Positions 20,368-29,780 of a stretch of DNA of 64,000 nucleotides are shown here, in pieces (within the stretch, counting starts at the first letter, position 1; the number at the start of each line of letters is the position of its first letter). The translations under genes and the position numbers were made by a program. A model generated the notes under the pieces. The model had not been told where the DNA came from and searched no databases. It saw nothing but the letters and a program-made list of their open reading frames with translations. This DNA comes from Chryseobacterium daecheongense (GTDB lineage Bacteria; Bacteroidota; Bacteroidia; Flavobacteriales; Weeksellaceae), in assembly GCA_027920525.1 (NCBI GenBank), contig CP115858.1:2728001-2792000 (forward strand), written 5' to 3'.

Positions 20368-21182
20368 TAATAGCTTTCTTTTTCATTAGGAAAGGTAACC
20401 TCTTTTACATCTTTTACATATTGTGCAACTGCCCCTGTGATTTCACTGTAAAGATCAAGATATCTTCTCAAAAATTTTGGACTGAATCCCTGGTTCATTC
20501 CTACCATATCATGATAAACCAAAACCTGTCCGTCACAGTCAGGGCCTGCTCCGATTCCGATTGTCGGAATCGAGATACTTTCAGATACTTTTTTAGCCAA
20601 ATCTGCCGGAATTTTTTCTAAAACAACAGAAAAGCACCCTAATTCTTCTAAAAGCTGCGCATCACTGATCAGTTTCTCAGCTTCTGCTTCGTCCTTCGCT
20701 CTTACTTTGTAAGTTCCGAATTTATAAATAGACTGAGGGGTTAATCCTAAATGCCCCATCACAGGAATTCCTGCATTAACAATTTTCTTGATTGATTTTG
20801 AAATCTCTTTACCGCCTTCAATTTTCACAGCATGGGCACCGCCCTCTTTCATCATTCTCACGGCAGACTCTAATGCTTTTTCAGGATTACTCTGATAAGT
20901 TCCAAAAGGAAGGTCAGCAATAACGAGAGCTCTGTCTACTCCACGTACAACGCTTTGAGCATGATAGATCATCTGATCAAGAGTAATAGGCAGCGTAGTT
21001 TCAAAACCTGCCATTACATTGGCTGCAGAATCTCCTATCAAAACAGCATCTACTCCTCCTGCATCTACCATCTTTGCTGTAGTGAAATCATAGGCTGTAA
21101 GCATTGTTATTTTTTCCTTGTCGAACTTCATTTTACGCAAGGTTTCAGTCGTAACTTTTTTTATTTCAGAATGAACAGACAT
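20367..21182 (-). CDS. panB: 3-methyl-2-oxobutanoate hydroxymethyltransferase
   Basis: First committed step of pantothenate synthesis, transferring a hydroxymethyl group from methylene-tetrahydrofolate to ketoisovalerate. 271 residues, the usual length. Family signatures are [36 protein letters not shown] [30 protein letters not shown] and [19 protein letters not shown]. No other pan gene lies nearby. It is the first gene of a small operon. Confidence 0.97.
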   Translation of the reverse strand: MSVHSEIKKVTTETLRKMKFDKEKITMLTAYDFTTAKMVDAGGVDAVLIGDSAANVMAGFETTLPITLDQMIYHAQSVVRGVDRALVIADLPFGTYQSNPEKALESAVRMMKEGGAHAVKIEGGKEISKSIKKIVNAGIPVMGHLGLTPQSIYKFGTYKVRAKDEAEAEKLISDAQLLEELGCFSVVLEKIPADLAKKVSESISIPTIGIGAGPDCDGQVLVYHDMVGMNQGFSPKFLRRYLDLYSEITGAVAQYVKDVKEVTFPNEKESY

Positions 21183-21207
21183 AATGTATCTATATTTTAA
21201 AAGTTAA

Positions 21208-21240
21208 AAAGTCGGCTTCCGCCGACTTAAATTTTTTTTA
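21208..21240 (-). terminator. Terminator after the Crp/Fnr gene
   Basis: An 8-bp stem AAGTCGGC / GCCGACTT with a 4-base loop (21209-21228), flanked by A/T tracts. It lies between the regulator gene and panB. Confidence 0.8.
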
Positions 21241-21244
21241 TGAT

Positions 21245-21958
21245 TTATAAAACTACGTGACCTAGTTTCATTAGTTTGTCGTGGTTGAGGATCTTGATGT
21301 TTCTTCCGTCCACTTCTATCAGATCATCCTGTTTGAATTCGGAGATCAGACGGATAGCACTCTCGGTAGCTGTCCCGATGATATTGGCAATTTCTTCTCT
21401 TGTTAAAGAAATTTTGATAAACCCTTCCGGATCTACTCCTAATTTCTGTTCCAGAAGCAATAAAATTTCAGCCAATCGCTCTCTTACGGTTTTTTGAGCA
21501 AGGAAAGTAATCGTGTTTGAAGATTCTCCTAATTCATAAGCTATTTTCTGAAGCATTACGAAAGACAATTGAGAATCCACCTCTAAAAGATACATAAATA
21601 CATCTGCAGGTAGAAAAGTACACTCAATATCAGTCATTGCTTCAGCTTTAGCCTGAAAATTTTCTCCGCAAAGTAAAGAACGGTAGCCAATAATATCACC
21701 TTCTTTGATAAACCTTAAGATCTGATCTTTTCCAAAGGCTCCGGATTTAGAAAGTTTAGCAGCACCATTTTCTAAAAAATATACTCCCTTTGGAGTTTCT
21801 CCATCTTCGAAAATAGTATCGTGTTTCTGAAATTTTAATTTCTTTTTTGTGCTAATGTATTTTTCAAAATCTGCGCTTGAAAGTCTTTCCTTAAAAGATT
21901 TATCATTAAAAACTCTGGCGAACCTCTCTTCAATTGCAATCTGTTGTTCCTGCGACAT
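21245..21958 (-). CDS. Crp/Fnr family transcription regulator, divergent from the cbb3 oxidase genes
   Basis: 237 residues from the ATG at 21958 (MSQEQQIAIEERF). The open frame extends further, into the ccoI start, which is implausible. An N-terminal cyclic-nucleotide-type sensor domain (FQKHDTIFEDGETPKGVYFLENGAAKLSK, DIIGYRSLLCGE) is followed by a Crp helix-turn-helix (LTREEIANIIGTATESAIRLISEFKQDDLIE). No Fnr-type N-terminal Cys cluster is present in the chosen frame. It is divergent from ccoI with 84 bases between, so I infer that it controls cbb3 oxidase expression in response to low oxygen or redox state. Confidence 0.88.
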   Translation of the reverse strand: MSQEQQIAIEERFARVFNDKSFKERLSSADFEKYISTKKKLKFQKHDTIFEDGETPKGVYFLENGAAKLSKSGAFGKDQILRFIKEGDIIGYRSLLCGENFQAKAEAMTDIECTFLPADVFMYLLEVDSQLSFVMLQKIAYELGESSNTITFLAQKTVRERLAEILLLLEQKLGVDPEGFIKISLTREEIANIIGTATESAIRLISEFKQDDLIEVDGRNIKILNHDKLMKLGHVVL

Positions 21959-21977
21959 TTTAATATGACATTTATCA

Positions 21978-22028
21978 CAAAAATAGAACATTTTAACTCG
22001 ATAAACAAAAAAATTTGTTATAATTTTG
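21978..22028. promoter_or_regulatory. Divergent promoters and palindrome between the Crp/Fnr gene and ccoI
   Basis: Minus strand: -7 box TATTTTTG (21978-21985) with TTG at 22006-22008, spacer 20, for the regulator. Plus strand: -7 box TAATTTTG (22021-22028), only 14 bases from the ccoI ATG and without a clear -33 TTG. Between them lies an inverted repeat AACAAA-AAAA-TTTGTT (22004-22019), well placed to bind the regulator and affect both promoters. A classical Fnr box (TTGAT-N4-ATCAA) is not present. Confidence 0.5.
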
Positions 22029-22042
22029 TACCTCAATAATTT

Positions 22043-24424
22043 ATGGAGGTGAGCGAGAACTGTTTTCATTGTGGTCAAGGCATAGAAAAAGAACGAATTC
22101 TTTTTGATGAAAAAATTTTTTGTTGCAACGGTTGCAAGTCAGTTTACGAAATTCTGAATACCAACAATCTAAGTAATTTTTATGAACTGAATAAAAGAGC
22201 AGGAATTCGTCCGGACGAAAATTCCTCTCAGTTCGATTATTTGGACACACCGGAAATTTTTGAAAAAGTCACCGATTTTTCAGAAGGCAATACAAGCCTT
22301 GTGACTTTTAAAATCCCTGTAATCCACTGCTCATCTTGCATCTGGCTTTTGGAAAGCCTTCATACCCTGAACGACGGCATTAAATATTCACAGGTCAATT
22401 TTACCAGAAAGACCCTACAGGTTTCTTTCAACCATAACGATCTAAAACTAAGCGAACTCGCTAAATTTTTAACCAACCTCGGATACAAACCGGTCATTAG
22501 CCTGGAAACGGCAGAGAAAAACGTGGATCATCTTGATAAGTCCCTTCTTGTTAAACTTGCCATTGCCGGTTTTGCGTTTGGGAATGGAATGTTCCTTGCT
22601 TTTCCTGAGTATATTGGAGGTGAAGATTATTGGATGCAGCACTACAAAGGACTTTTTAGAACATTAATGTTTCTGCTTGCCATTCCTGTAGTTTTCTATT
22701 CAGCTTCAGATTATTACAAATCGGCCTGGTATGGTTTAAAGAACAAGATCGTTAATATTGACGTTCCTATTGTTTTGGGTATTTTCGTTCTTTTCGGAAG
22801 AAGTATTTATGAGGTAGCAACAGACTACGGACCTGGCTATTTCGATACACTTTGTGGGCTATTATTCTTCATGCTGCTAGGAAAAACCTTTCAGAAAAGA
22901 ACTTATAGCGCTCTTTCATACGACCGTGATTACAAATCTTTTTATCCGATTGCAGTTACCAAAGTCGATTTTAATGGAAAGCAGGACAATATCTTACTTT
23001 CAGAAGTTAAAGTAGGAGACCGGATTCTGGTTAGAAACCAGGAAATCATCCCCGTAGATGCTATTCTTATTAACGGGGAAGGAAATATCGATAACAGTTT
23101 CATCACTGGTGAAAGTGAAAGCATAAGTAAACAACCGGGAGATAAAATTTTTGCCGGTGGAAAACAGATAGGTTCTTCTCTTGAACTTGAAGTGATCAAA
23201 AATGTGGACCAAAGCTACCTTACTCAACTTTGGAATAAGGAAGCATTTAAGAAATACGAAACAGGACTTGACACTCTCACCAATAACATCAGCAAGTATT
23301 TCACATTTATCATCTTAGGCATAGCTTTGATTTCAGGAATTTACTGGTCATTCATTGATCTGGAAAAAATGTTCCAGGTGGTATCTGCCATATTGATCAT
23401 TGCCTGTCCTTGCGCGCTGGCGCTTTCCGCTCCTTTTACTTTCGGGCACATTATGAGGATTTTAGGACGAAATAAATTCTATGTGAAGGATACCCTGACC
23501 ATTGAGAAAATTGCAAAAATCGACACGCTTGTATTTGATAAAACGGGAACCATTACCCACCGCAAAAAAACAAATATCAAGTATGAAGGTTCCACCATTT
23601 CAGAATTCGACTCACTGAATATCAAAACCTTATTAAAAAATTCAAATCACCCGCTTTCAAAATCTTTATACGAATTTATTGATATTAATGATGACTACTT
23701 CCCTGTTGATAATTTCGTTGAGACCTCCGGGAAAGGATATGAGGCTACTGTAAGAGGAGCCCATTATAAGATAGGATCTGCAAAATATAATAATCAGGAA
23801 TCTAAAAATCTTGAAACGGCAGTCTACATCAGTAAAAACAATGAATTTCTAGGTAAATTCATATTCAAAAATGAATATAGAAGTCGCCTTAAAAACTTAT
23901 TCAAAACGCTCAACCATTATAAAATCTTCATTTTAAGCGGCGATAATTCTTCTGAAGAAAATCAGTTAAAGGAAATTATCCCCAACTATCAAGCGATGGC
24001 ATTTAATCAAAGCCCTGAGGATAAATTAAATTACATCAAGCAACTCCAGGATAAAAATTACAAAGTTGCCATGTTGGGAGATGGATTAAATGATGCAGGA
24101 GCATTGAAACAAAGCAATGTAGGAATAGCCATTGCAGATGACACCAATACCTTTACTCCTTCATCTGATGTCATCATGAATGGTGACAAAGTGGTTACCC
24201 TTGACAGGTACCTGAACGTTTGCAAAGGCTCAATTACTATTGTTAAAATGACATTCATAATAAGCTTTTTATACAATATAGTAGGCTTAAGTTACGCTGT
24301 TACAGGCCATATGCATCCGCTATTCGCAGCGATAATCATGCCAATAAGCTCAATCACTGTAGTTGCATTCACTACAATTTCAACCTGGATCTTAGGACGG
24401 AAATACTTTACCAAAGAGGCGTAG
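22043..24424 (+). CDS. ccoI: Copper-translocating P-type ATPase for cbb3 oxidase assembly
   Basis: Inner-membrane ATPase that delivers copper for the CcoN active site. 793 residues. An N-terminal Cys-rich metal-binding domain (CFHCGQG at residues 7-10, FCCNGCKSVYEIL) is followed by a heavy-metal-associated domain with C96-S-S-C99. Then come eight membrane helices with the CPC transport motif (Cys455-Pro-Cys457), the phosphorylation site DKTGT (Asp499), and GDGLNDAGALKQSNVGIA. The Cys-rich front domain is typical of the FixI/CcoI group. It is the first gene of the cco cluster. Confidence 0.95.
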   Translation: MEVSENCFHCGQGIEKERILFDEKIFCCNGCKSVYEILNTNNLSNFYELNKRAGIRPDENSSQFDYLDTPEIFEKVTDFSEGNTSLVTFKIPVIHCSSCIWLLESLHTLNDGIKYSQVNFTRKTLQVSFNHNDLKLSELAKFLTNLGYKPVISLETAEKNVDHLDKSLLVKLAIAGFAFGNGMFLAFPEYIGGEDYWMQHYKGLFRTLMFLLAIPVVFYSASDYYKSAWYGLKNKIVNIDVPIVLGIFVLFGRSIYEVATDYGPGYFDTLCGLLFFMLLGKTFQKRTYSALSYDRDYKSFYPIAVTKVDFNGKQDNILLSEVKVGDRILVRNQEIIPVDAILINGEGNIDNSFITGESESISKQPGDKIFAGGKQIGSSLELEVIKNVDQSYLTQLWNKEAFKKYETGLDTLTNNISKYFTFIILGIALISGIYWSFIDLEKMFQVVSAILIIACPCALALSAPFTFGHIMRILGRNKFYVKDTLTIEKIAKIDTLVFDKTGTITHRKKTNIKYEGSTISEFDSLNIKTLLKNSNHPLSKSLYEFIDINDDYFPVDNFVETSGKGYEATVRGAHYKIGSAKYNNQESKNLETAVYISKNNEFLGKFIFKNEYRSRLKNLFKTLNHYKIFILSGDNSSEENQLKEIIPNYQAMAFNQSPEDKLNYIKQLQDKNYKVAMLGDGLNDAGALKQSNVGIAIADDTNTFTPSSDVIMNGDKVVTLDRYLNVCKGSITIVKMTFIISFLYNIVGLSYAVTGHMHPLFAAIIMPISSITVVAFTTISTWILGRKYFTKEA

Positions 24425-24533
24425 AAGCCCTTATTTAGACTGATTTTAAATTAGCAAGAATCGGTATTTCGTGATGAATGTCATTATTTTTCACTAAATT
24501 TGAACCCCGAAAATAGGTTAATTTTGTTGTCTG

Positions 24534-24758
24534 ATGGATATTCTATATTTAATGATCCTATGCAGTGTTTCTTTAGCTGCAATTTTCTTGGTCGTTTTTA
24601 TAGTTAACGCCCGAAAAGGACAGTTTGAGGATGATGAATCTCCTGCTGTACGAATTCTTTTTGACTCCGGTGAAATAAAGGAGAAAGAGAAAGATGGCAA
24701 CAAAACAGACGAGAAAGAAAAAGGAGAAAATAATAAAATTGAAGAAAAAAGTGAATAG
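24534..24758 (+). CDS. ccoS: cbb3 oxidase assembly protein CcoS
   Basis: 74 residues: one membrane helix (about residues 4-24), then NARKGQFEDDESPAVRILFD, the conserved CcoS motif, and a long Glu/Lys-rich tail that is longer than usual. CcoS is needed to insert cofactors into CcoN. It starts 109 bases after ccoI. TAAATTTG at 24495-24502 and TAATTTTG at 24519-24526 could be -7 boxes of an internal promoter for the structural genes. Confidence 0.92.
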   Translation: MDILYLMILCSVSLAAIFLVVFIVNARKGQFEDDESPAVRILFDSGEIKEKEKDGNKTDEKEKGENNKIEEKSE

Positions 24759-24763
24759 TTGAT

Positions 24764-27025
24764 ATGGAGACACAAAAGTTTAGTTATGACAACAGTATTG
24801 TTCGGGCATTTCTTTATGCGACCATAGTTTTTGGGCTTATAGGGTTTTTGTTCGGGCTTACAGCAGCCTTAATGCTTTTCTACCCTGAACTTCCTGAATT
24901 TTTATTTGGTACAGATGATACTACCATTCAGAGTTTGAAGAGTGGTAACATCCAAGGGCTAATTAATACTCATGGTGCATTTGGTTTTGGTAGAATCAGA
25001 ATGTTGCACACCAACACGGTAATCTTTGCATTCGTTTGTAATATCGTTTATACCGGTATTTATTACTCATTACAGAGATTATTAAAAACAAGAATGTATA
25101 GCGATACATTATCTTGGTTACATTTCTGGACTTGGCAGTTTATGATTGTTGCTACGTTCATTACATTCTTTATGGGGATCAACACCTCTAAAGAATATGC
25201 TGAGCACGAATGGCCAATCGATATATTAATTGCTTTCTCATGGATCATTTTCGGTATCAACATGTTCTTAACTATTGCTAAGAGAAGGGTAAGACACCTT
25301 TATGTAGCTATCTGGTTCTACATTGGTACCTGGATCGCAGTAGCAATGCTTCACATCTTTAATAACTTAGAAGTTCCGTTATCTTTCACAGGATGGAAAT
25401 CATATTCAGCATATGCAGGGGTAAAAGATGCTATCGTACAATGGTGGTATGGTCACAATGCAGTAGCATTCGTATTAACAACTCCGGTTTTAGGTTTGAT
25501 GTATTACTTCTTGCCAAAAGCGGCAGACAGACCGGTTTTCTCATATAAACTGTCTATTATCCACTTCTGGTCATTAATTTTCGTATATATCTGGGCTGGT
25601 CCTCACCACCTTCAGTATACTGCACTTCCTGCATGGGCACAGGCAGTAGGAACAGGGTTCTCTATTATGCTTATCGCTCCGTCATGGGGAGGAATGCTTA
25701 ATGGTCTTCTTACCTTAAGAGGAGCATGGGATAAAGTAAGAGAAAATCCTATCCTTAAATTCTTCGTGGTAGCTGTTACATGTTATGGTATGGCAACTTT
25801 TGAAGGACCGCTTTTAGCAACTAAAAATATCAACAAGATCGGTCACTTTACTGACTGGGTAATCGGACACGTACATTTAGGTGCACTAGGATGGAATGGT
25901 TTCATGGCATTCGGTGTAATCTATTATCTTGTACCTATCCTGTGGAGAACAAAATTATGGTCTGTAAAATTAGCTAACTGGCATTTCTGGTTAGGGACTT
26001 TAGGAATTATTTTCTATGCAGTACCAATGTATATTTCAGGATTTACTCAAGGTTTGATGTGGAAACAGTTCAATCCGGACGGAACACTATTGTGGAAAAA
26101 CTGGTTGGATACTGTAACAGCTATTATCCCTTATTTTAAAATGAGATTCTTAGGAGGATTCTTCTACATTTCAGGAGCTATTTTAATGATCGTAAACGTT
26201 GTTGCAACGGTAAGAAAAGGATCATTCCAGAAAGAAGTTCCTGCAGAAGCTCCTGCTTTAGCAAACATCAGCAAAAACAGAAAAGAAGGAGAAGGAACTC
26301 ACCTTTGGTTAGAAAGAACACCTGTATTATTAGGTATTTTATCTTTCATCACTATTTCTATCGGTAGTTCAGTTGAAATTATACCTACTCTATCACTTAA
26401 GAAAAGTGTACCTACCATTTCAGCAGTGAAGCCTTATTCACCGTTGGAACTTGAAGGTAGAGATATTTATATCCGTGAAGGTTGTAACGCTTGTCACTCT
26501 CAGATGGTAAGACCATTCCGAGATGAGATCGTAAGATTTAACGGTAAAAACGGACAATATTCAAAAGCGGGTGAGTTTGTTTATGACAGACCATTCCTAT
26601 GGGGTTCAAAAAGAACAGGGCCGGATTTACATAGAGAAGGAGGAAAAAACCCTAGTTCTTGGCACTATAAGCACATGTATAACCCAAGATCGACATCAGC
26701 GGGTTCTATCATGCCTCGTTACCCTTGGTTAATCGCTACGAACTTAGACAGATCTAAAATGGTTGATAAAATGTTACTGATGAAAAATACTTTCGATGTA
26801 CCATATACAAAGCCTCAGATAGATTCTGCAAACAAGTGGGCAGATAACCAGGCAGCGAAGATTGTAAAAGATATTTTCTCTGAAGCAAATGACCTGAAAG
26901 AGGCTTATGCGAAGAGACCTAAAGGTGAACTAGAGAAAAAAGAGGTTGTAGCCCTTATCTCTTATCTTCAAAGATTAGGTACTGATATCAAAACAACAGA
27001 AATAAAAACAGCAAGTAATAACTAA
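24764..27025 (+). CDS. ccoNO: cbb3-type cytochrome c oxidase, fused subunits I and II (CcoN-CcoO)
   Basis: 753 residues. Residues 1 to about 490 are CcoN, a 12-helix haem-copper oxidase subunit with the His ligands (NTHGAFGFGRIRMLHT, WWYGHNAVAFVLT, PHHLQYTALPAW, GHVHLGALGWNG). After a membrane helix near residue 530, CcoO begins, with EGRDIYIREGCNACHSQMVRPFRDEIVRF carrying the haem c site Cys574-x2-Cys577-His578, and IMPRYPWL with the Met ligand. The N-O fusion is typical of Bacteroidota. The enzyme reduces oxygen to water at very low oxygen and pumps protons. Confidence 0.97.
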   Translation: METQKFSYDNSIVRAFLYATIVFGLIGFLFGLTAALMLFYPELPEFLFGTDDTTIQSLKSGNIQGLINTHGAFGFGRIRMLHTNTVIFAFVCNIVYTGIYYSLQRLLKTRMYSDTLSWLHFWTWQFMIVATFITFFMGINTSKEYAEHEWPIDILIAFSWIIFGINMFLTIAKRRVRHLYVAIWFYIGTWIAVAMLHIFNNLEVPLSFTGWKSYSAYAGVKDAIVQWWYGHNAVAFVLTTPVLGLMYYFLPKAADRPVFSYKLSIIHFWSLIFVYIWAGPHHLQYTALPAWAQAVGTGFSIMLIAPSWGGMLNGLLTLRGAWDKVRENPILKFFVVAVTCYGMATFEGPLLATKNINKIGHFTDWVIGHVHLGALGWNGFMAFGVIYYLVPILWRTKLWSVKLANWHFWLGTLGIIFYAVPMYISGFTQGLMWKQFNPDGTLLWKNWLDTVTAIIPYFKMRFLGGFFYISGAILMIVNVVATVRKGSFQKEVPAEAPALANISKNRKEGEGTHLWLERTPVLLGILSFITISIGSSVEIIPTLSLKKSVPTISAVKPYSPLELEGRDIYIREGCNACHSQMVRPFRDEIVRFNGKNGQYSKAGEFVYDRPFLWGSKRTGPDLHREGGKNPSSWHYKHMYNPRSTSAGSIMPRYPWLIATNLDRSKMVDKMLLMKNTFDVPYTKPQIDSANKWADNQAAKIVKDIFSEANDLKEAYAKRPKGELEKKEVVALISYLQRLGTDIKTTEIKTASNN

Positions 27026-27041
27026 AAAATATTAAAGCTCA

Positions 27042-27239
27042 ATGATTCCTCAGAACTTTAAAGATATATTATCCAATACAGAAAACGCTGGTTTTTACCA
27101 GACGCTGGCTCTGATTTTCTTTATGCTGTTCTTCGTAGCTTTGGTAATATATGTTTTTAGCAGACCTAAAAAATATTACAAGGAAGAAGAAGAGGCTCCT
27201 CTGCAGGATGACGAAGACGACTTTAATTTAAAAAATTAA
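27042..27239 (+). CDS. ccoQ: cbb3 oxidase subunit IV (CcoQ/FixQ)
   Basis: 65 residues with one membrane helix (about 20-40), then FSRPKKYYKEEEE and an acidic tail. Size, topology and position between ccoNO and ccoP identify it. CcoQ stabilises the assembled complex. Confidence 0.88.
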   Translation: MIPQNFKDILSNTENAGFYQTLALIFFMLFFVALVIYVFSRPKKYYKEEEEAPLQDDEDDFNLKN

Positions 27240-27248
27240 AAATTTATT

Positions 27249-28130
27249 ATGAAACAAAGAACACCGGTTGTTGTAAACATTTTAATAATAATTGGACTTT
27301 TAATAGTTTTTTATTATTTATTTGTACAAAGCTACTCGTTTCTAGCTTCACCATACTTCTGGGGAACTGTTGTGATAAGTGCTATCTTAGCTTATATTCA
27401 TAGCGCCATTGGAGACCTGATTGAAAATAATAGATTCAAAAAATTGTCTCCTGAAGAAAAAGCGGCTTACCTTGCTGAGAAAAAGATTCCTTTCTTAAGA
27501 AGAATGTATGACAGTGCATTCAAAAAGCAATCTGTTACAGAGGAAAAAGACATCCTTATCGACCATGGCTTCGATGGAATTATGGAGCTCGATAATCAAT
27601 TACCAAAATGGTGGGTAGGGTTATTTTATTTTGGGACTGCTTTTTGTATTGTATATATATGTGCATACTCTTTTACAGACTTCGCTCATCCATTAAGCGA
27701 ATATGAAAAAGAATATAAAGAGCAAATCGCAAGTATTGCAGAGTACGAAAAATCTCAGCCTCCTGTAACCATTGAAACAGCGAAATATTCGGCTGATAAT
27801 ATTGCAGATGGTAAAGAGCTTTTCAAAACAAACTGTGCATCTTGCCACGGAGAAGACGGAAGAGGAGGTATTGGTCCGAACTTAACGGATAATTACTGGA
27901 TCAACCAACCAGAGAAGACTTTATTTAAAAATGTTTTCCATATGGACTGGAATGGTTCTCCTACGAACCCTGCCATGAGACCGTTTGGTAAAAATGGTGA
28001 GGTTTCAGGTGCCGAAATTGAGAAAATTGCAGCTTTTGTATATCACATCAATCAGGAACAACCACCAATTACACCGGCTCAAGGTGGAGCAGCTCCTCAG
28101 GGAACAGAAGCTCATTGGGAAAAAGAATAA
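27249..28130 (+). CDS. ccoP: cbb3 oxidase subunit III (CcoP), single-haem form
   Basis: Membrane-anchored cytochrome c that passes electrons to CcoO. 293 residues. Two N-terminal helices (about 9-50) are followed by the CcoP segment DHGFDGIMELDNQLPKWW, another helix (about 122-140), and one cytochrome c domain with Cys196-Ala-Ser-Cys199-His200 and PTNPAMRPFG as probable Met ligand region. Classical proteobacterial CcoP has two haem c motifs; only one is present here, and the protein is otherwise complete. It ends in a Gln/Pro/Ala-rich tail. Confidence 0.95.
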   Translation: MKQRTPVVVNILIIIGLLIVFYYLFVQSYSFLASPYFWGTVVISAILAYIHSAIGDLIENNRFKKLSPEEKAAYLAEKKIPFLRRMYDSAFKKQSVTEEKDILIDHGFDGIMELDNQLPKWWVGLFYFGTAFCIVYICAYSFTDFAHPLSEYEKEYKEQIASIAEYEKSQPPVTIETAKYSADNIADGKELFKTNCASCHGEDGRGGIGPNLTDNYWINQPEKTLFKNVFHMDWNGSPTNPAMRPFGKNGEVSGAEIEKIAAFVYHINQEQPPITPAQGGAAPQGTEAHWEKE

Positions 28131-28152
28131 TTTAAAGAAAATTAAAACATAT

Positions 28153-28212
28153 GAAAAGCATAATTTGTTATTAGAAAAAAAATAGTAACCGATTATGCTT
28201 TTCTTTTTTTAA
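28153..28212 (+). terminator. Stem-loop between ccoP and ccoG
   Basis: A perfect 12-bp stem GAAAAGCATAAT (28153-28164) / ATTATGCTTTTC (28192-28203) with a 27-base loop is followed by seven T. It lies 22 bases after ccoP and 13 before ccoG. As a leaky terminator it would make the assembly genes less abundant than the oxidase subunits. Confidence 0.65.
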
Positions 28213-28224
28213 ATACACTACAAA

Positions 28225-29679
28225 ATGTCAGACATAGAAGAAATAGAAGTACGCGGCGGACAGGGACAGGTTCTGGACCCTGAGACTTACAGGGATTCTA
28301 TAGGGACTATGGAGCAATCCGGAAAAAGAAAATGGGTGTTCCCAAGAAAACCTAAAGGTAAATACACCAACTATAGGAACATTGTAAGTTATACTTTATT
28401 GGTTATATACTTTGCTGTTCCATTCTTAAAAATTAATGGTAACCCTTTCCTTTTATTCAATGTTATCGATAGGGAGTTCTTTATTTTCGGACAGCCTTTC
28501 TATCCTCAGGACTTTTTTATCCTTACTTTGGGTGCTATAGCATCTTTGATATTCATTATTATTTTTACGATTGCATTCGGAAGAATTTTCTGCGGGTGGA
28601 TATGCCCTCAGACAATTTTTATGGAATCGATATTTCGTAAAATAGAATTCCTTATCGAAGGTGACAGAAACAAGCAGATGAAGCTGGACAGACAGCCATG
28701 GGATAGCGAAAAGATCTGGAAAAGAAGTTTAAAGTGGTTTGTATACATTGTAATATCATTGATCATTACCCACTTTATGTTTATGTATATCGTGGGATAT
28801 AAAGAAGTCTTCAGAATTGTTTCTGAAGGTCCTTTTGCCAATCCAACCAATTTCATCGTAATGATTCTTCTAACAGCAGCATTTTACTTTGTGTTTGCTT
28901 GGTTCAGGGAGCAGGTATGTACATTGGTTTGCCCATACGGGAGACTACAAGGTGTATTAATTGATAAAGATACCATCAATGTATTCTACGATTTCAAACG
29001 TGGAGAAAACAGGTCAAAATGGAGAAAAGGCGAGGATAGAAAAGCTGCGGGAAAAGGAGATTGTATAGATTGCCATCAATGTGTCGTAGTTTGTCCTACA
29101 GGAATTGATATCAGAGATGGGCAACAGTTGGAATGTGTGAACTGTACCGCTTGTATTGATGCCTGTGATGAAGTGATGGAGAAAGTAGGTCTTCCGAAAG
29201 GATTGATCCGCTACGCATCTGAAAATGAGATTGAAAATCAAACGCCATTCAAATTTACGGGAAGGATGAAAGGATTTGCCGTTGTTCTCGTACTGCTTGT
29301 TGGATTCCTCGGCTACCTTCTGTACAACCGCGGAGAAATGGAGGCTAAATTCATTAAACCTGCAGGAAGTACATTTTTTGTAAGGGATGGTAAGATCACC
29401 AATACATATAATTACACTTTCTTAAATAAGACAAACGACAAGAAAATTGTAACCATCAAAGTAATAGAGCCTGCTAAAGGTGAAATTATCTACAGTGCAT
29501 CGAGTAAAATTACTGTAGAAAGAGATAAGATATCGAAAGGGACAATCAACATAAGTTTCCCTGAAGATGCCATGAAGTTATCTAAGCAAAACATTACAAT
29601 TGGTGTTTACGATATGAAAGGAAAACTGGTTGATTCTTATAAAACTTATTTCGAAGGACCATTTAAATTAGATTTTTAA
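28225..29679 (+). CDS. ccoG: cbb3 oxidase accessory protein CcoG (RdxA/FixG family)
   Basis: Membrane iron-sulfur protein thought to reduce copper for oxidase assembly. 484 residues with several membrane helices (near 47-65, 90-110, 165-185, 200-220, 340-360). Cys motifs occur in order: CGWICPQT in the second helix region, CTLVCPYGR, then ferredoxin clusters DCIDCHQCVVVCPTG and CVNCTACIDACDEVM. The C-terminal third is a beta-rich periplasmic domain (FixG_C). It follows a stem-loop after ccoP and begins the second half of the cluster. Confidence 0.95.
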   Translation: MSDIEEIEVRGGQGQVLDPETYRDSIGTMEQSGKRKWVFPRKPKGKYTNYRNIVSYTLLVIYFAVPFLKINGNPFLLFNVIDREFFIFGQPFYPQDFFILTLGAIASLIFIIIFTIAFGRIFCGWICPQTIFMESIFRKIEFLIEGDRNKQMKLDRQPWDSEKIWKRSLKWFVYIVISLIITHFMFMYIVGYKEVFRIVSEGPFANPTNFIVMILLTAAFYFVFAWFREQVCTLVCPYGRLQGVLIDKDTINVFYDFKRGENRSKWRKGEDRKAAGKGDCIDCHQCVVVCPTGIDIRDGQQLECVNCTACIDACDEVMEKVGLPKGLIRYASENEIENQTPFKFTGRMKGFAVVLVLLVGFLGYLLYNRGEMEAKFIKPAGSTFFVRDGKITNTYNYTFLNKTNDKKIVTIKVIEPAKGEIIYSASSKITVERDKISKGTINISFPEDAMKLSKQNITIGVYDMKGKLVDSYKTYFEGPFKLDF

Positions 29680-29780
29680 TTCTCAGAAACCTCCATATTT
29701 TCGCATTTATGTAGTCAAATGAAAATGACAGAGGTTTTTTAATGATATACTACAAGACAAATAAAAAAAATCCGGAAGCA

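Noticed and set aside
21959..22042. Fnr box TTGAT-N4-ATCAA
   Set aside because: Not found; only a different palindrome is present.
24573..24773. Minus-strand open frames opposite ccoS
   Set aside because: The Phe-rich translation is the complement of the Lys/Glu-rich ccoS tail.
29687..29741. Terminator between ccoG and ccoH
   Set aside because: The stem is imperfect with a long loop, so it is mentioned only in the ccoH entry.
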